Below are positions 43,106 through 53,867 of a stretch of DNA of 64,000 bases, piece by piece. This DNA comes from Eulemur rufifrons (Eukaryota > Chordata > Mammalia > Primates > Lemuridae): NCBI RefSeq assembly GCF_041146395.1, contig NC_091001.1:103996965-104060964 (forward strand), read 5' to 3'. The notes beneath the pieces were generated by a model. The model was not told the origin of the DNA. It ran no database searches and saw nothing but the letters and a program-made list of their open reading frames with translations. A program made the position numbers and the translations under genes. Numbering within the stretch: position 1 is the first letter of the stretch; each line of letters opens with the position of its first letter.

Positions 43106-43796
43106 AAAAAGGAAAGAAAACGAAAGTGTCGATCAAGGATTCCAAGCTTGACTACAATAAGCAGAATGACCTAGTCAGTCTTGTCTTTATCTGGGCAGAT
43201 GCCTCATTCCAATTACCTTGAATAAAGTCTCGGCCAAATAAAAGGTAGTAGGGCATAAACGGATAAGAGTCATGGTGATTTTAAGCAGGAAGGGTCCTTG
43301 GAAATCACCTCCCAGATATACTGAGGCAAAGATATAGGGACTCTCTGTGTCGAAGGTCTCTTTGTCCAAGGTCATTAGCTCATAGATCAAGAGCTAGAGA
43401 TTGTTGGGAATCTGCTGGAGGTGTGTACTGGGCGGAGGGCAAGGATTGACTTTGCCCTCATTTGGATTCCTAGCAAGTGCAAATCTAGGAGACAAATAAT
43501 GTGACATAAATGTCATCACCATTCATGTGACCCCAGCTTTTCTCCCCGAGCCTTTTCCAAATGGACGTTCTTTGTTTTTCAAGAATGATTTTCCATTGTT
43601 GATTTCAAAATACACCAGACTTTGTTTTCACCTGTTTGTTGTTGTTTTGTTGCTTTTGTTTGCTTTGGATGTGTGTTGTGATTATTTTGTTCTTGTTGCT
43701 TGCTTCTCTATTTAATATCAACATTTTTTATAAAGAAGAAGAAATGTTATTAAGGAATTGGAACTCTGAACCCAAAAATAAAGATCAGTAAAGGTT
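43106..43796. other. Unassigned sequence
   Basis: No recognised feature. TTGTTTGTTGTTGTTTTGTTGC near 43636 is a simple T/G-rich run. Confidence 0.3.
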
Positions 43797-44003
43797 CATA
43801 GAAAAGTTTTCCGAACTTACCACCCTCCATGTCTATAGGGGCTGTGTGTCCTGACCTATGAAACATTGCGGAGAGAATATCCAAGTTTAAAGGTGATGAC
43901 TAGATAAATACCACAAAACAGTCCTCCAAGGTCCACAATAATCTGTGAAAAGGCCAGGTGATTACAGATGCATTTTGGTAAAATTTGCAAAAGTAAAGAA
44001 AAA
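43797..44003 (+). repeat. Diverged direct repeat copy B
   Basis: Partner of 41565-41770; same order of words (CTTACCA.., GGCTGTGTG.CCTGACC, CCACAATAATCTGTGAAAAG GCCAGGTGATTACA). The Alu and the Tigger MITE lie between the copies, so if this was one local duplication it predates at least the Alu. Confidence 0.75.
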
Positions 44004-44344
44004 TAAGACTGTATTTCATCCTGTATTTTCTTTTTACTGGCCTGAAATTCTGTTAGATGCAGGTCATTAAGTCAAGATGCCCAATCTAATTATCAAGATA
44101 AGGTAGCTTGCCCGGTCACTATGGCTCTCCAGTTCAAGTTTTCAGGGAAAATATATCTTTCATACAAAGGCAGAGTCTCCTTCTCAGAGGAGAGACGTGG
44201 AACAAGTAGGACAATCATATATTGTTCAAACCAGGACACTTTTGAAAGTGAAAAGGGCACTATTAATAATTACTCTTATACAGTAGACATTAATTAGTTT
44301 CTACCCAAACTGAGATATGACATCGACCTATGTATGAAAAAACC
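44004..44344. other. Unassigned sequence
   Basis: Nothing recognised. Confidence 0.3.
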
Positions 44345-44525
44345 TCTGGATTTGAGCTCAGGCAGACTTAAGGTGGAATCTGCCCTTGATCTCTTATAAG
44401 CTGGGTTCATATCTTTCTGTATAAAAGGGGTACTATTGTATTGCAGGCTTTGCAGGATGTTGTTTAGGATTAGCTGGTTGGGTACATAAAGGTCCTGGCA
44501 CACAGTAGGTTTTCAACTAAAGGCA
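44345..44525 (+). repeat. MIR SINE
   Basis: 'GGATTTGAGCTCAGGCAGAC' TTAAGGTGGAATCTGCC.., TATAAAAGGGGTACTATTG and 'TAAAGGTCCTGGCACACAGT' AGGTTTTCAACTAAA. Confidence 0.7.
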
Positions 44526-44534
44526 GCCATAGCT

Positions 44535-44715
44535 AACACAGCAACCCCATGAGATGGGTACCACTCACTAGTGCCTAATCTAAAAGTTTAGGAAATTGAG
44601 ACACAATGGAGTTAAGCAGGTTGCCCGAGGCCACAGAGCTAGTCAGTGGCAGAGCTGGGATGCACCACCCAGACGGTGTATCTTCATCATCTGTGCTCTT
44701 CCCTCTACACTCTCT
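44535..44715 (-). repeat. MIR SINE
   Basis: 'AACCCCATGAGATGGGTACC', 'AGGAAATTGAGACACAATGG' AGTTAAGCAGGTTGCCCGAGGCCAC and 'AGCTAGTCAGTGGCAGAGCT' GGGATGC are a clean reversed MIR. It sits back to back with the preceding plus-strand MIR. Confidence 0.88.
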
Positions 44716-44849
44716 GGGTTATGGGAACTGTGCAATGTGAGTCCATATGTATGCAGGGTAGGTGTCCAGTCACTGAGGGCATGAGACCGATAGTAGTTTG
44801 GACAGTAGTTGTATGTGGAGATGAAGTCAGGGAGGCCCAGTGCAGTTCT

Positions 44850-45110
44850 CCACTCAACGTCTGGATGAGCCTCTGAGGGCCCAGAAAGCGTGGCAAGGCC
44901 CTGCACTGCCCAGCTCCCGGGGGAGTGGGCTGGCCTTCTCCCTAGACGGCCCCGGGCGAGACCTGGCGTCCTGGGCCGTGTGGGCGTGGAGCGGATTCCC
45001 GCACACCCACACCTCTGCCAGCCACAGAGACTGACCACCCATGCTCGGGCCTGCCCTGGCCACATCAATAGGCAGTCTGGGTGGCCTCGTTGTCACTGCA
45101 GGCAGAGCTG
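44850..45110. other. GC-rich block with moderate CpG density
   Basis: CCCGGGGGAG, GACGGCCCCGGGCGAGACC, GGGCGTGGAGCGG give local CpG enrichment, much weaker than at 6040-6396. Frames of 60-140 codons on both strands reflect base composition. No gene is called. Confidence 0.4.
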
Positions 45111-45349
45111 TCCACCAGGATTAGCGGCACAGCCACAGTGGCTCTTGCCCAACCCTCTGTTCCTGTGGGTTCGAGTGCAAGGCATTCATCTCACGGTTCT
45201 TCCGGCTGCTTGTGAGAATGGAGCTCGCTACGAAAAGCAATGAAATCTCTGCAAGGGGGGAAGAAAATCTGTTCTGGCAAGATGTTCTGGGCATGCACGT
45301 GGATCAGATTTTGGAAATATTGTAAGTAGAAAGCCCCAGAGAGTTACTG

Positions 45350-45990
45350 TAATTGTTTTCATTCATACATTCATTTATTCATTCATGTATTCAGCAAATG
45401 TTTCTTTAACATCTACCATGTGCTACACACAATACTAGATGCTAGAGATTGAAAGATGACTCAGGCATAATCTTAAAAACAAAATAAAGTGAAACTTTAT
45501 AAACAATTGAGGAGCAACTTAAAAGAGGAATTATTTCTTTGTAAGTCCAAATGCAGTGATGATATTCACAGGAGATTACAGGACCCCAAAGGGGAAGCTC
45601 CTAAACCACTTTCTACTTAGGCAAGGTGGGCATACAGGGGTCATGCATGGTTTCTTAGGGAAAAAGATTCATGACATAGGTCTTAGAGCAGAAACTCGAT
45701 GGGTGAAAGCAGGAAGAGAAATGGTGCTATAGGCAGAGGAGAGAGACACCTGGGTGTGGTGCATATTGATAGTTCCGTAGCACAGTGTATGGAGGAAGGA
45801 AGAACAAGAAATGGGGCTGGAGAGATAGGCAGGGGCTAGCTCACAGAGGACAGTATGAGCCAGGCTATTAAGTATGCCCTTTATCTTTTGGGGGATGGAC
45901 AGCCTTCCAAGCGTTTTACATGAGCAGGTAAATGCAGGGGTCTGTGTCACGGAAAAGCCACTCTGGCAGCTATGCACACACAAGGGCACT
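45350..45990 (-). mobile_element. L2 LINE, 3' region
   Basis: 'TTCATTCATACATTCATTTA' TTCATTCATG..CAGCAAATG, 'TCTACCATGTGCTACACACA' at the left. Further right are AGAGGAGAGAGACACCTGG, 'AGGACAGTATGAGCCAGGCT' ATTAAG and 'AAAGCCACTCTGGCAGCTAT'. Reversed L2 order; about 640 bp. Confidence 0.75.
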
Positions 45991-46249
45991 GAATGGGGCC
46001 TGGAATTAGAGACACTAGTGAGGAATCTATGTCATAATCCACTATGCGGCAATGAGCCCCCAACTGAGTGCAGAAACCGAGAGGGAAAAGGGCTCCTCTG
46101 GGTCACAGCGTGGGTTTGTCACAGAGCAGAAAAGAGAATTCAATCCTTCTGCTTCCTAGATAGATGCATTTCCAGCTCAGTAATGATGCAGGTCTCCAAG
46201 AAGAAGCAAGGATCCAAGGAGCAAAGCGCTAGACTAGCTCGAGATGAGC

Positions 46250-46410
46250 TCAGCACATTGGCTCTAGGACACTGCCCCACTCAGCTAAGCCTCAGAGGCT
46301 CAACTTCCTCATCTGTAAAATGGGATCACTGCCTCGGCCTGCTTGTTTCCCAGAACTGTTACAAGGATCAGGTGCGAAGAGAGCTGAAAAAGTTTTTGTA
46401 GAGTAGGATA
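46250..46410 (+). repeat. MIR SINE
   Basis: 'GCTCAACTTCCTCATCTGTA' AAATGGGATCACTGCCTCGG, then CAGAACTGTTACAAGGATCAGG. Confidence 0.8.
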
Positions 46411-47659
46411 TAGATCTAAGGGACTGGTTTGTTATTTTATTCACAAAATCAATGTGCCATAGATGATTAGGGAAAATACCTGGGGGAGGGGACACATTTT
46501 AGGTAAATTTCTTTGCTAAGAAGTCTTTTGCACTAAGAATGCCCTCTGCATTTTAGGAGTGCCATGCCATTCCATGTACGTATACACAAGTATACATAAA
46601 CCACATCTTTATTGACAGGTATCTGCTCTATAAAATGTAAAGCTTCCTATATTGCAAGGTCCTTAATATGATGAAAATGTAATTCAATTTACAGATGTAC
46701 TACTGATAAATACATTCAACAACAGCTCTCCTGCACAAATTAATACATTCTGAGTGTCCTCTCAGTTTTAAAATGTACATTTTCCCCTATACAAGGCAGT
46801 AGGAAGCTGCTATCAAACATTCTTCCTTGGCTGTTTAGAGAGAACGAGTTAGCTCAAGTCCCAGAGACCACGTGGCACTGAGCAAGCACCCCTCCATTTG
46901 CTCTCCGCATACCTGACTTGCTCTGTCTTTTGTGTCCTGGGCTATGGTCTTTGCTGCTTGTTCTTTTCACTTGGGTGGCCTTAGGGGCTCTCTTTAGTCA
47001 TGAACTTGCATTTCCCCCGAAGGTTAGTTTATAATCCTTCTGTCTCTAAAGTGAGAGATGGGCTACATCCCCAGGACCTTGTGATATCCTGGAGGAGAAA
47101 ACTGTGACTTGCATTGATGACAGTAGCTCCGTGTGTGTAGGTAACAGGTGGCATCAGGCTTAAATTGAACTGAGCCCAGATTACAACAATGAGCCAAATT
47201 TGTTCCAACCAAGTTACCCCAGGCATTACTCCTCTCAGTTTATGATAGGGGATTATATTGATAAGGTCGAGAAGGCCTTGCCCACACCCACAACTGTGTT
47301 AAAACTAGGTGACAGGTTTGCTAATAGCCCCACCAGCCCATAACCATAGACTGACTTCATTAGGTGGACTGTGTGTGCACTTGTCTGCATGTTCATTTTG
47401 GTGATAAATTCTCTTTATATACCAACCAGTAAGTGTCCCCCAGTCATACCATTCATCACTGTGTGATGACTAAGTTTTAGGACATTCATATCATATGTAA
47501 TCATTGGTTGGTCTATTAGATAATTACCATGATCTGTATTATTAGTTATTCTTACAAAAACTCTTTAAGCTGTGTTCATAAACAAATAATCTTAGAAGAA
47601 GAATGTATCCACACTGGCAAAGTGTGTTGTTTTCCAAAACTCCAGCTAGTCTAGTGATT
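46411..47659. other. Unassigned sequence
   Basis: About 1.25 kb without recognised repeat or gene; 46560-46800 is AT-rich and repeat-free. Confidence 0.35.
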
Positions 47660-47905
47660 TGGACGGTAGATTGTGGACTCTCCCCAGGGTGGCCTCAGCC
47701 CCAGAAGATTTTACCTCCTGCACACGCTTCCCCTGAGACAGGCGGTTCTCCTCGTTTCTCCGTGAGCCTGTCTTACGCACCCCTGTGTCCACGCCTTTGC
47801 TCACATGTTCTTTTGCACCAAAAATATTATGCATATATTATTCATCTTGATAGCTAGCATGGAGCCTGAGATACAGTAAACCTTCAGTAAGCAGAGAAAG
47901 AATGG
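47660..47905 (+). mobile_element. L2 LINE 3' end
   Basis: 'CACGCCTTTGCTCACATGTT' CTTTTGCACC and 'AGCATGGAGCCTGAGATACA' GTAAACCTTCAGTAAGC fit the L2 3' end. Confidence 0.6.
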
Positions 47906-48461
47906 GGTAGAAGGAGAAAGAAATTCAGATAGTTGCTATTTCTACTTGGTTAAAGCCTCTGGACTAAAATAAAATCAGGTATCCATGACTGCTTTGTGCT
48001 GAAAGGAGTTTGGAGCACAGCTTTCAACTCACTGCCCCAGAAGGACTTGGGCTTTTGGATACCCTCTCCAACCACTAAAATTGTATGTTGCAGTAGAATT
48101 CCTTAATTCCCTCTTAGCATCTAGTAGAAAAATACTGGTGTAGAATTGAGTTGGCACTTTTAACAGTTAGAATTAACCTCAAATGCAAGTATGAGCTGAC
48201 CCTCTTTGGAACCTACAAAAAGAAGCTGGGTAAACCCTGCTTAGGATGTTGGTTTGGTTGTCCCTTGACTTAAGTTCATTTGGAAAGGAACTTAACATGC
48301 TTTTGTTACGACAGCTCATGATAGTGACTTTGGCTACCTGCATGTCTGTTGGATTCCTTGTGAATGGCTCTGAAGGGCGTGCATGAGCCTAGGAATGTTG
48401 TCAAATGCATTGTCTGGAAGCTGAAGTTGGAAAAACACGAGACCACTTCAGGGACAATTTG

Positions 48462-48462
<1 letters not shown>

Positions 48463-48495
<33 letters not shown>
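48463..48495 (+). repeat. (CA)n microsatellite
   Basis: About 16 uninterrupted CA units. Confidence 0.95.
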
Positions 48496-48497
<2 letters not shown>

Positions 48498-48599
48498 CCT
48501 GCCCCCACCTTCTCCTCCAGTCCTCTTCTCACTGACATCTTTGGGAGCTGAGAACTGGATCTACAAAATCAGAATTGACTAGAAGCTCACAGACTAATC

Positions 48600-48725
48600 C
48601 ATTGCCTCCCTTAGATGAATAAGAAAACTGAGGCACAGAGATAAGTGATTCACCCAAATAGCCAACATCAGATGGGGTAGAGATTGGACTCAAACCCAAG
48701 TCTCTGTGACTCAAAGTTTGAGCTG
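48600..48725 (-). repeat. MIR SINE
   Basis: 'ATAAGAAAACTGAGGCACAG' AGATAAGTGATTCACCC, GGGGTAGAGATTGGACTCAAACCC are a reversed MIR. Confidence 0.85.
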
Positions 48726-49895
48726 ATTTCCCCTGTGCCAGGCTATTAGAGGGTGTTGAAGAAGGAATCTATGAAGAGGAAAGTCCTTTGTGGAGTGAGA
48801 AAACCTAGATAAATGAGAGTACCCACATAATGCTGGACAAGAATTTTTGCGGAAATCAACAACACTGTGTCCTGGAAATTCCAAATTCCTAAGCAGTACT
48901 AAGAATGGTCACCATGGGCCTTTGCAAATGATATTGCAAATGACTCTGAGGATGTTCTGAACCCACTGGAGTCAAGGGAAGATGCATATTCTGTCCTGTG
49001 ACGAAAGGATGGTGCTGTCGTCTGTGCTGCCGAGCACTGATGAGCACAGCACACTTAGCTTCCTTTTGGGTTGAGAGTGTTGGGAGAAATAAAAAATGCT
49101 CTGACAATAAATATGCATATATTTTCATACCTTCCAAATATTTATCCAACTGTCACAGGCCTTTTTATCATTCATCTTTTAATATCATTTCAGAGAGGTC
49201 AAATGAAAAGAATAAAGGTTTACCTTAAAGTGATGTTGATATTTTTATCTTTTATCTTTAAAAAGAGAAATTCCTGGGATCTGTGCCATAATTGAAATGC
49301 TTGGTTCTAAGGGCTTGGGTTGGTTTGTTTGATGCCTCAGTGATGCAATGGCCTCATCAGTTAAATGGGAATGACCCTTTCCTGAAAGCAGAGAGCCGGT
49401 CCAGACTGTGGTTTGAGGGTTCTTGCTGTTCTGAGGACTGATGCAGGATGGTTGGCTGGTGTACATAGCTGGTCTGACATTATCTGAGCCTGCGGTGGAG
49501 CAACACTTTGTACTCAGCTGGATCCATTTCTATGGGGAGATTTCTCAGAGGCAAAACAATTGCATAAGCTGCTGCTAGTTAGCTTAATTGGCACATTCAG
49601 GTTAGTCATGTAAACAAGGTTCTTTTTATATTTTGCCAATCTTTCGTAGTGTAACAGGACTGTTCTCATGTTAAGAATTTCAAGTAAGTGTTTCGTGGTG
49701 TGATTAGAATCTGACTAGACTGCTCAACAATTACCTGTGAACACGCTGACTCTTGTGCCTGATGGTGGATAAAGGGAGTCTGGAAGGTACCTCTATGTCC
49801 TCATTCATCACCACCTTGGAGCAAGGGGGACCAACCGTGCTGGGGCTGAGGCTCATGGAGTGTTTTTGGGAGGTTTGAAGCTGCAATGTGCTGGG
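48726..49895. other. Unassigned sequence
   Basis: A MIR scrap at about 49330-49372 (GCAATGGCCTCATCAGTTAAATGGGAATG) is the only repeat recognised. Confidence 0.35.
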
Positions 49896-50260
49896 CCTGC
49901 CCAGACTTTGTGCCTCTTTCTGCCACCACCCACCATCAGTCACCAAATGTGCTGCTTCCTCACTTGGATCCCTAATCTCATCCCCATGCCCAGGGCTATC
50001 ACTCTGGTCCAGTCTAGTCTCTGTCCCAGATGATGGCAATAGGCTCCTAAGTCATTCCCTTCAAACCCACTTTATAGGGAACCAGGGTGACCTTAGGAAA
50101 TGCAAAGCTGAAAAATCTCACTTAAAATCTCTTCTTAGGTGGTTCCTCACTGCCCTTCGAACAGGCATCAGAGAAAGCCCAAACTCCTTTGCATGGCCTG
50201 GGCCCTACCTGCTTGTCAAATCTCAGTTCTCTCCATTGCCATCTTTCTCTTTGGACTCCA
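49896..50260 (+). mobile_element. L2 LINE ORF-region fragment (carries the longest open frame)
   Basis: 'CTGCTTCCTCACTTGGATCC', 'CTTCTTAGGTGGTTCCTCAC' TGCC.., 'GAAAGCCCAAACTCCTTTGC' ATGGCCTGGGCCCTACCTG match the L2 phrase 'AAGTCCTTACAATGGCCTAC' AAGGCCCTACATG. A 262-codon frame (49888-50676) crosses it. That frame begins at GTG, and its first ATG is at codon 187. It is not the L2 protein and shows no domain, so I do not call a gene. Confidence 0.6.
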
Positions 50261-51013
50261 GAGAAGACTGGTCCCTGTGGGGGTTAAGGAGCCAAAAGTT
50301 CAATCTCTTAGGCTGGAACACCTTTCTGCTGGCTGCTCAGGCAGAGTTGCATGGTGGGACATCTGTGGTTTTACCTCTAGGAACCCCACCAAGTTCTCAA
50401 AGTGAAAAGCCAAGAAAGATCCCCATTTGCTTCTGGGGGAGCAGCATGGAAGGGGACGGGAGAGGTGACCGTTTTGAAGTAGCCCAGAGCACCTCCATGA
50501 CAAATGCCTACTCTCCAAGGAAAAGATTACACCAGAACCCAATCGTACCTATCGAAGGGGCATTTCTCTTACTCGAATCTCTTTGGCTTCCTGTGTCAAC
50601 TAAAGCGGGCAAACAAGCTAAGAAAATAAAGCCACTTGGGAATGTTTTGTGGATTCCAAGAGGTGTGAAGGTCTGAAGAATCCAGGCAAAAACCTTATAC
50701 AGAACTGGTCTCAATCTACAGGACCAAACATTGGCTGTTCTGTAGAGGTCAGACTCTCACTTACCTCAGGGTGACCTTAGCCCTTTGTCCATTCCAAATC
50801 CAGACCTTTCCTGTTCTACTGTGCACTTCACTGAAGTGTAAAGTAGCAATATCTGAGTGTAGGGGGGGACATCCTATGAGAAGAAATGCCCCAAGGAAAA
50901 GCCCCTCCAACAGCAATACCAGTTCCCTGGTGACTCCAAGGAAAGTCTGTCATGGCTTTCCTGGCTCTCAGATTCACAGACACCATTAATGGAGTCTTCT
51001 CTCATGTGTAGTC
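50261..51013. other. Unassigned sequence
   Basis: Nothing recognised. Confidence 0.3.
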
Positions 51014-51530
51014 TAAGGTAGATATGATGGCTCATTTTGTGTGCCAAATTCACCACGCTATGGAGTGCCCAGATTAAACGTTATTTCTGGGTGTGTCTGT
51101 GAGAATGTTTCTGGGTGATATTTACATTTGAACTGTTGAATTTAGTAAAGTAGATTGCCCTCCCCCATGTGAGTGGACATCATCTAATCCATTGAGGGCC
51201 TAAATAAAATGAAAAGGCAAAGGGAAGAGGAATTCATCCCTTTTTGCTTCTTGCTTTCCTGCTTAATCTTGGGCATCAGGCTTTTCTTTCTCCAGACATG
51301 GTCTGGAATTATACCACCAGCATTCCTGGGTCTCCAGGTTGCAGATGGCAGATGGTGGGACTTCACGACCTCCGTAACTGCATGAACCAAATACTCAAAA
51401 GAAATCTTCTATTATAGCTATCCATTTATATCTACATCTGTATCTATCTATGTCTATATCTCATCTATATCTGTATCTACCTATTTCCTATTGATTCTGT
51501 TTCTCAAGAGAAATCTGATTGACACAATAG
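51014..51530 (+). mobile_element. ERVL-like solo LTR (MLT2-like)
   Basis: 'GATGGCTCATTTTGTGTGCC', 'TTATTTCTGGGTGTGTCTGT' GAGAATGTTTCTGGGTGA, 'AGTAAAGTAGATTGCCCTCC' CCCATGTGAGTGG, 'TAATCCATTGAGGGCCTAAA', 'TCCTGGGTCTCCAGGTTGCA' GATGGCAGATGGTGGGACTTC, a TCTA-rich run (51411-51485), 'GATTCTGTTTCTCAAGAGAA' ATCTGATTGACACA. Same repeat type as 38610-39125 but opposite orientation; family name uncertain. Confidence 0.8.
51411..51485 (+). repeat. TCTA/ATCTG-rich simple repeat in LTR
   Basis: Imperfect tetranucleotide run (ATCTATCTATG, ATCTCATCTATATCTG) at the usual variable spot near the end of this LTR type. Confidence 0.85.
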
Positions 51531-51983
51531 GCGATCACTAACCAAGGGTCCAAGACCTGGAACATATGCGAACTTTTAGCATATGTGCACATACGCAGTT
51601 ATCTGAGGTCATAGGTTCTATTATGTTCTATCAGATTTTTAAGAGTTTGTTAACTAAAGAAGACAAACTACCACTAAAAATAAGTCCATTCTTTGGAATG
51701 TGGCTTAGGAGGGGTGTCCTTAAAGAAAACTGTTGAAAATAAAATGAATCCCTCTACTATGCCGTAGAACTACATCTTTTATGAGATGAGATGCAAGCCA
51801 GAAACTACAAAAGACCTGATATATCTGGCTACTTATCAAAATAGAGCATCTTCATGGAACAAACTATGATCTTCTCCTCCTTATCCACCATATTACAACC
51901 ACAATAAACAAGGTTGAAACACATAATAAATTGGAAAAATCATTTGTAGCATAAATGTAAAGAATGAATAATTCAGTAACCTA

Positions 51984-52317
51984 CAGTAGTTTTTCCTTAC
52001 CTGATTTCAATTACCCACAGTCAACCTTAGTCTGAAAATAGGTGAGCATAGTACAATAAGATATTTTGAGAGAGAGAGAGAGAGAGAGAGAGACCAAATC
52101 CATATAACTTTTATAATCTTATATTGTTACAATTGTTATATTTTACTACTAGTTATTGTTAATCTCTTACTGTGCCTCATTTATAAATTAAATTTTATCA
52201 TAAGTATGTGAGTATAGAAAAAAACACCAGAATATATAGAGTTCAATACTATCTGTGGTTTAAGATCTCTACTGGGAGTCTTGGAACATGTCTCCCACAG
52301 ATAAGAGAGGACTACTA
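51984..52317 (-). mobile_element. Tigger-like DNA transposon fragment
   Basis: Left CAGTAGTTTTTCCTTACCTG and right CAGATAAGAGAGGACTACTA are inverted ends, each next to TA (51982-51983, 52318-52319), the mariner/Tigger target. The inside reads antisense to a Tigger-class consensus (CAATAAGATATTTTGAGAGA, 'AATCTCTTACTGTGCCTCAT' TTATAAATTAAATTTTATC). A (GA)n run at 52068-52093 sits in the usual place. About 334 bp, non-autonomous. Confidence 0.85.
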
Positions 52318-52549
52318 TAAAAAGAGCTCCTGAAAACCTATAAGAAAAAAGTAGATTTCTCAAAGAAAAAAAAAGGGGTTTAAAAAAATCACAACCAGCC
52401 TAATCTAAAAGGAAAAATGCAAATGGCCACTAAATATAAAAAGTTATTCAACTTTAAAAATAATTGAAGTTCAAAAAATGGATGCATCATTTTTCATATA
52501 AAGAATCCACAATGATCTAAAAGACAAAACTGATACTGATACGTCTAAA

Positions 52550-52645
52550 GCACTGGTTCTCAACCCTGGCAGCACAATGGAGTGATCCAAAGAACTTTAT
52601 GAAATATTGATGCAAACATCTGCCTCTGACCATGCAGGATTAACT
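52550..52645 (+). mobile_element. MER5-type hAT-Charlie fragment
   Basis: 'AGCACTGGTTCTCAACCCTG' GCAGCACAATGGAGTGATCC is the start of MER5A-like elements (usual CAGTGGTTCTCAACC). No transposase. Confidence 0.8.
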
Positions 52646-52649
52646 GTTA

Positions 52650-53867
52650 TGGGAATTGCCTTTCCACCATGAACAGCTAGAAAACTAGACAAATACATGA
52701 AACAACTGTTTCAGGTACTGGGCAATAGGCAGAGCAGGGCTGTTATCCCCAAAAGAAGAAAAACAAATGAAGTGATCCCTGCAATTGCCCATTTTGCTAC
52801 CTAGAGGCAGATTTCAGCATACAGTGTAGAGCAGCAAAACAAAACCCAGCAGTCCTACTGAGTTGAGGACCAGAGATCAGAGTTCCAGGAAGCCAATTTT
52901 CTGAACTAGAATTTGCAGGGCAGAATATTAAAAAGAAGGAAGCTGCAGAGAGAGCTCTAAAAACTTGAAGAGTGGCCCCCTCAAACCGTTGATTGACTAG
53001 TGATCTCTTTGTCCATGCGGAAAACTCCATAAGATGGGGAGAAGAGGAGGAAAACAGCAGAAGTAGTAAGCTGAACAATTCTGAGAGGTTGTGAAGGATT
53101 GCTAATAGTGGATATAGTCACTCAAAATGTATAGATTAGGAATGGGGCTAAATTAGCCCTAGACTAAAAGTTTCTATAGGTTCTCACAAACAAAGTTTAA
53201 GGGCAATCATAAAGAGATTCAAGCTTATGCTAAGTAACTCAACTGCATGCCAGAAAAAAAAAAGTTCATGTTAATTAAAGAATTACAACAAAATCCAGAG
53301 TGCAACAGCATAAAATCAACAATATTGGGCATCCAGTAAAAGTCAGCAAGCTTAACATGCATGCAATGAAGCCCAAAAATATGACCCATGACAGTAGAAA
53401 AATCAATCAATAGAAACATACACTAAAATAACAAATATGATGTCATTAGCAGAGAGGACATTAAAACAGCTATTATATTCATATTCAAGAATGTAAAAGA
53501 AAACATGAACAAGGTGATAAGATAAATGGAAGATAAAAAAGATCCAATGGAACTTCAAGAGATGAAAAATACATTATCTAACCCCCAAAATACCCCACAA
53601 AGGATTAGTAGCACATTAAACATGTGGAAGAAACCACCAGCAAACACCAAAATATATAAACAGAAACTATCTAAAATGAAACAAAGAAAGAAAACAGATA
53701 AAAATAAGTAAATAAGCACAGCATCAGTGACCTCCAAAACAACATCAAGCTAACTAACATACACGTTAGTGAAATCACAGAAGAAGAAGACAAAGACATG
53801 AGAAAGAAAAAGATGTTTGAAGAAATAACGGCTGAAATTCTTTTTCTAAATTTGATGCAAACTTACA
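52650..53867 (+). mobile_element. L1M/HAL1-type LINE: 5' region and broken ORF1
   Basis: Sense LINE sequence with ORF1 phrases in order: 'GAGAGGACATTAAAACAGCT' ATTATAT, 'CCAATGGAACTTCAAGAGAT' GAAAAATAC, 'AAACTATCTAAAATGAAACA' AAGAAAG, 'CAGCATCAGTGACCTCCAAA' ACAACATCAAGC, 'TTTGAAGAAATAACGGCTGA'. Several stops and frame breaks; the 61-codon frame at 53526-53711 is an ORF1 relic of the coiled-coil part. It runs straight into ORF2 3' sequence at about 53868. Confidence 0.8.

Noticed and set aside
45874..46401. 175-codon plus-strand frame
   Set aside because: Starts in an L2 fragment and ends in a MIR; a frame made of two unrelated repeats is not a gene.
49888..50676. 262-codon open frame, longest in the window
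   Set aside because: A rough estimate gives only a small expected number of such frames by chance, so it was considered. But it starts with GTG, its first ATG is at codon 187, its left part lies in L2-derived DNA in a non-L2 frame, and no domain or splice context is visible.
53526..53711. Lysine-rich 61-codon frame
   Set aside because: Remnant of LINE ORF1 in a broken element, not an independent gene.
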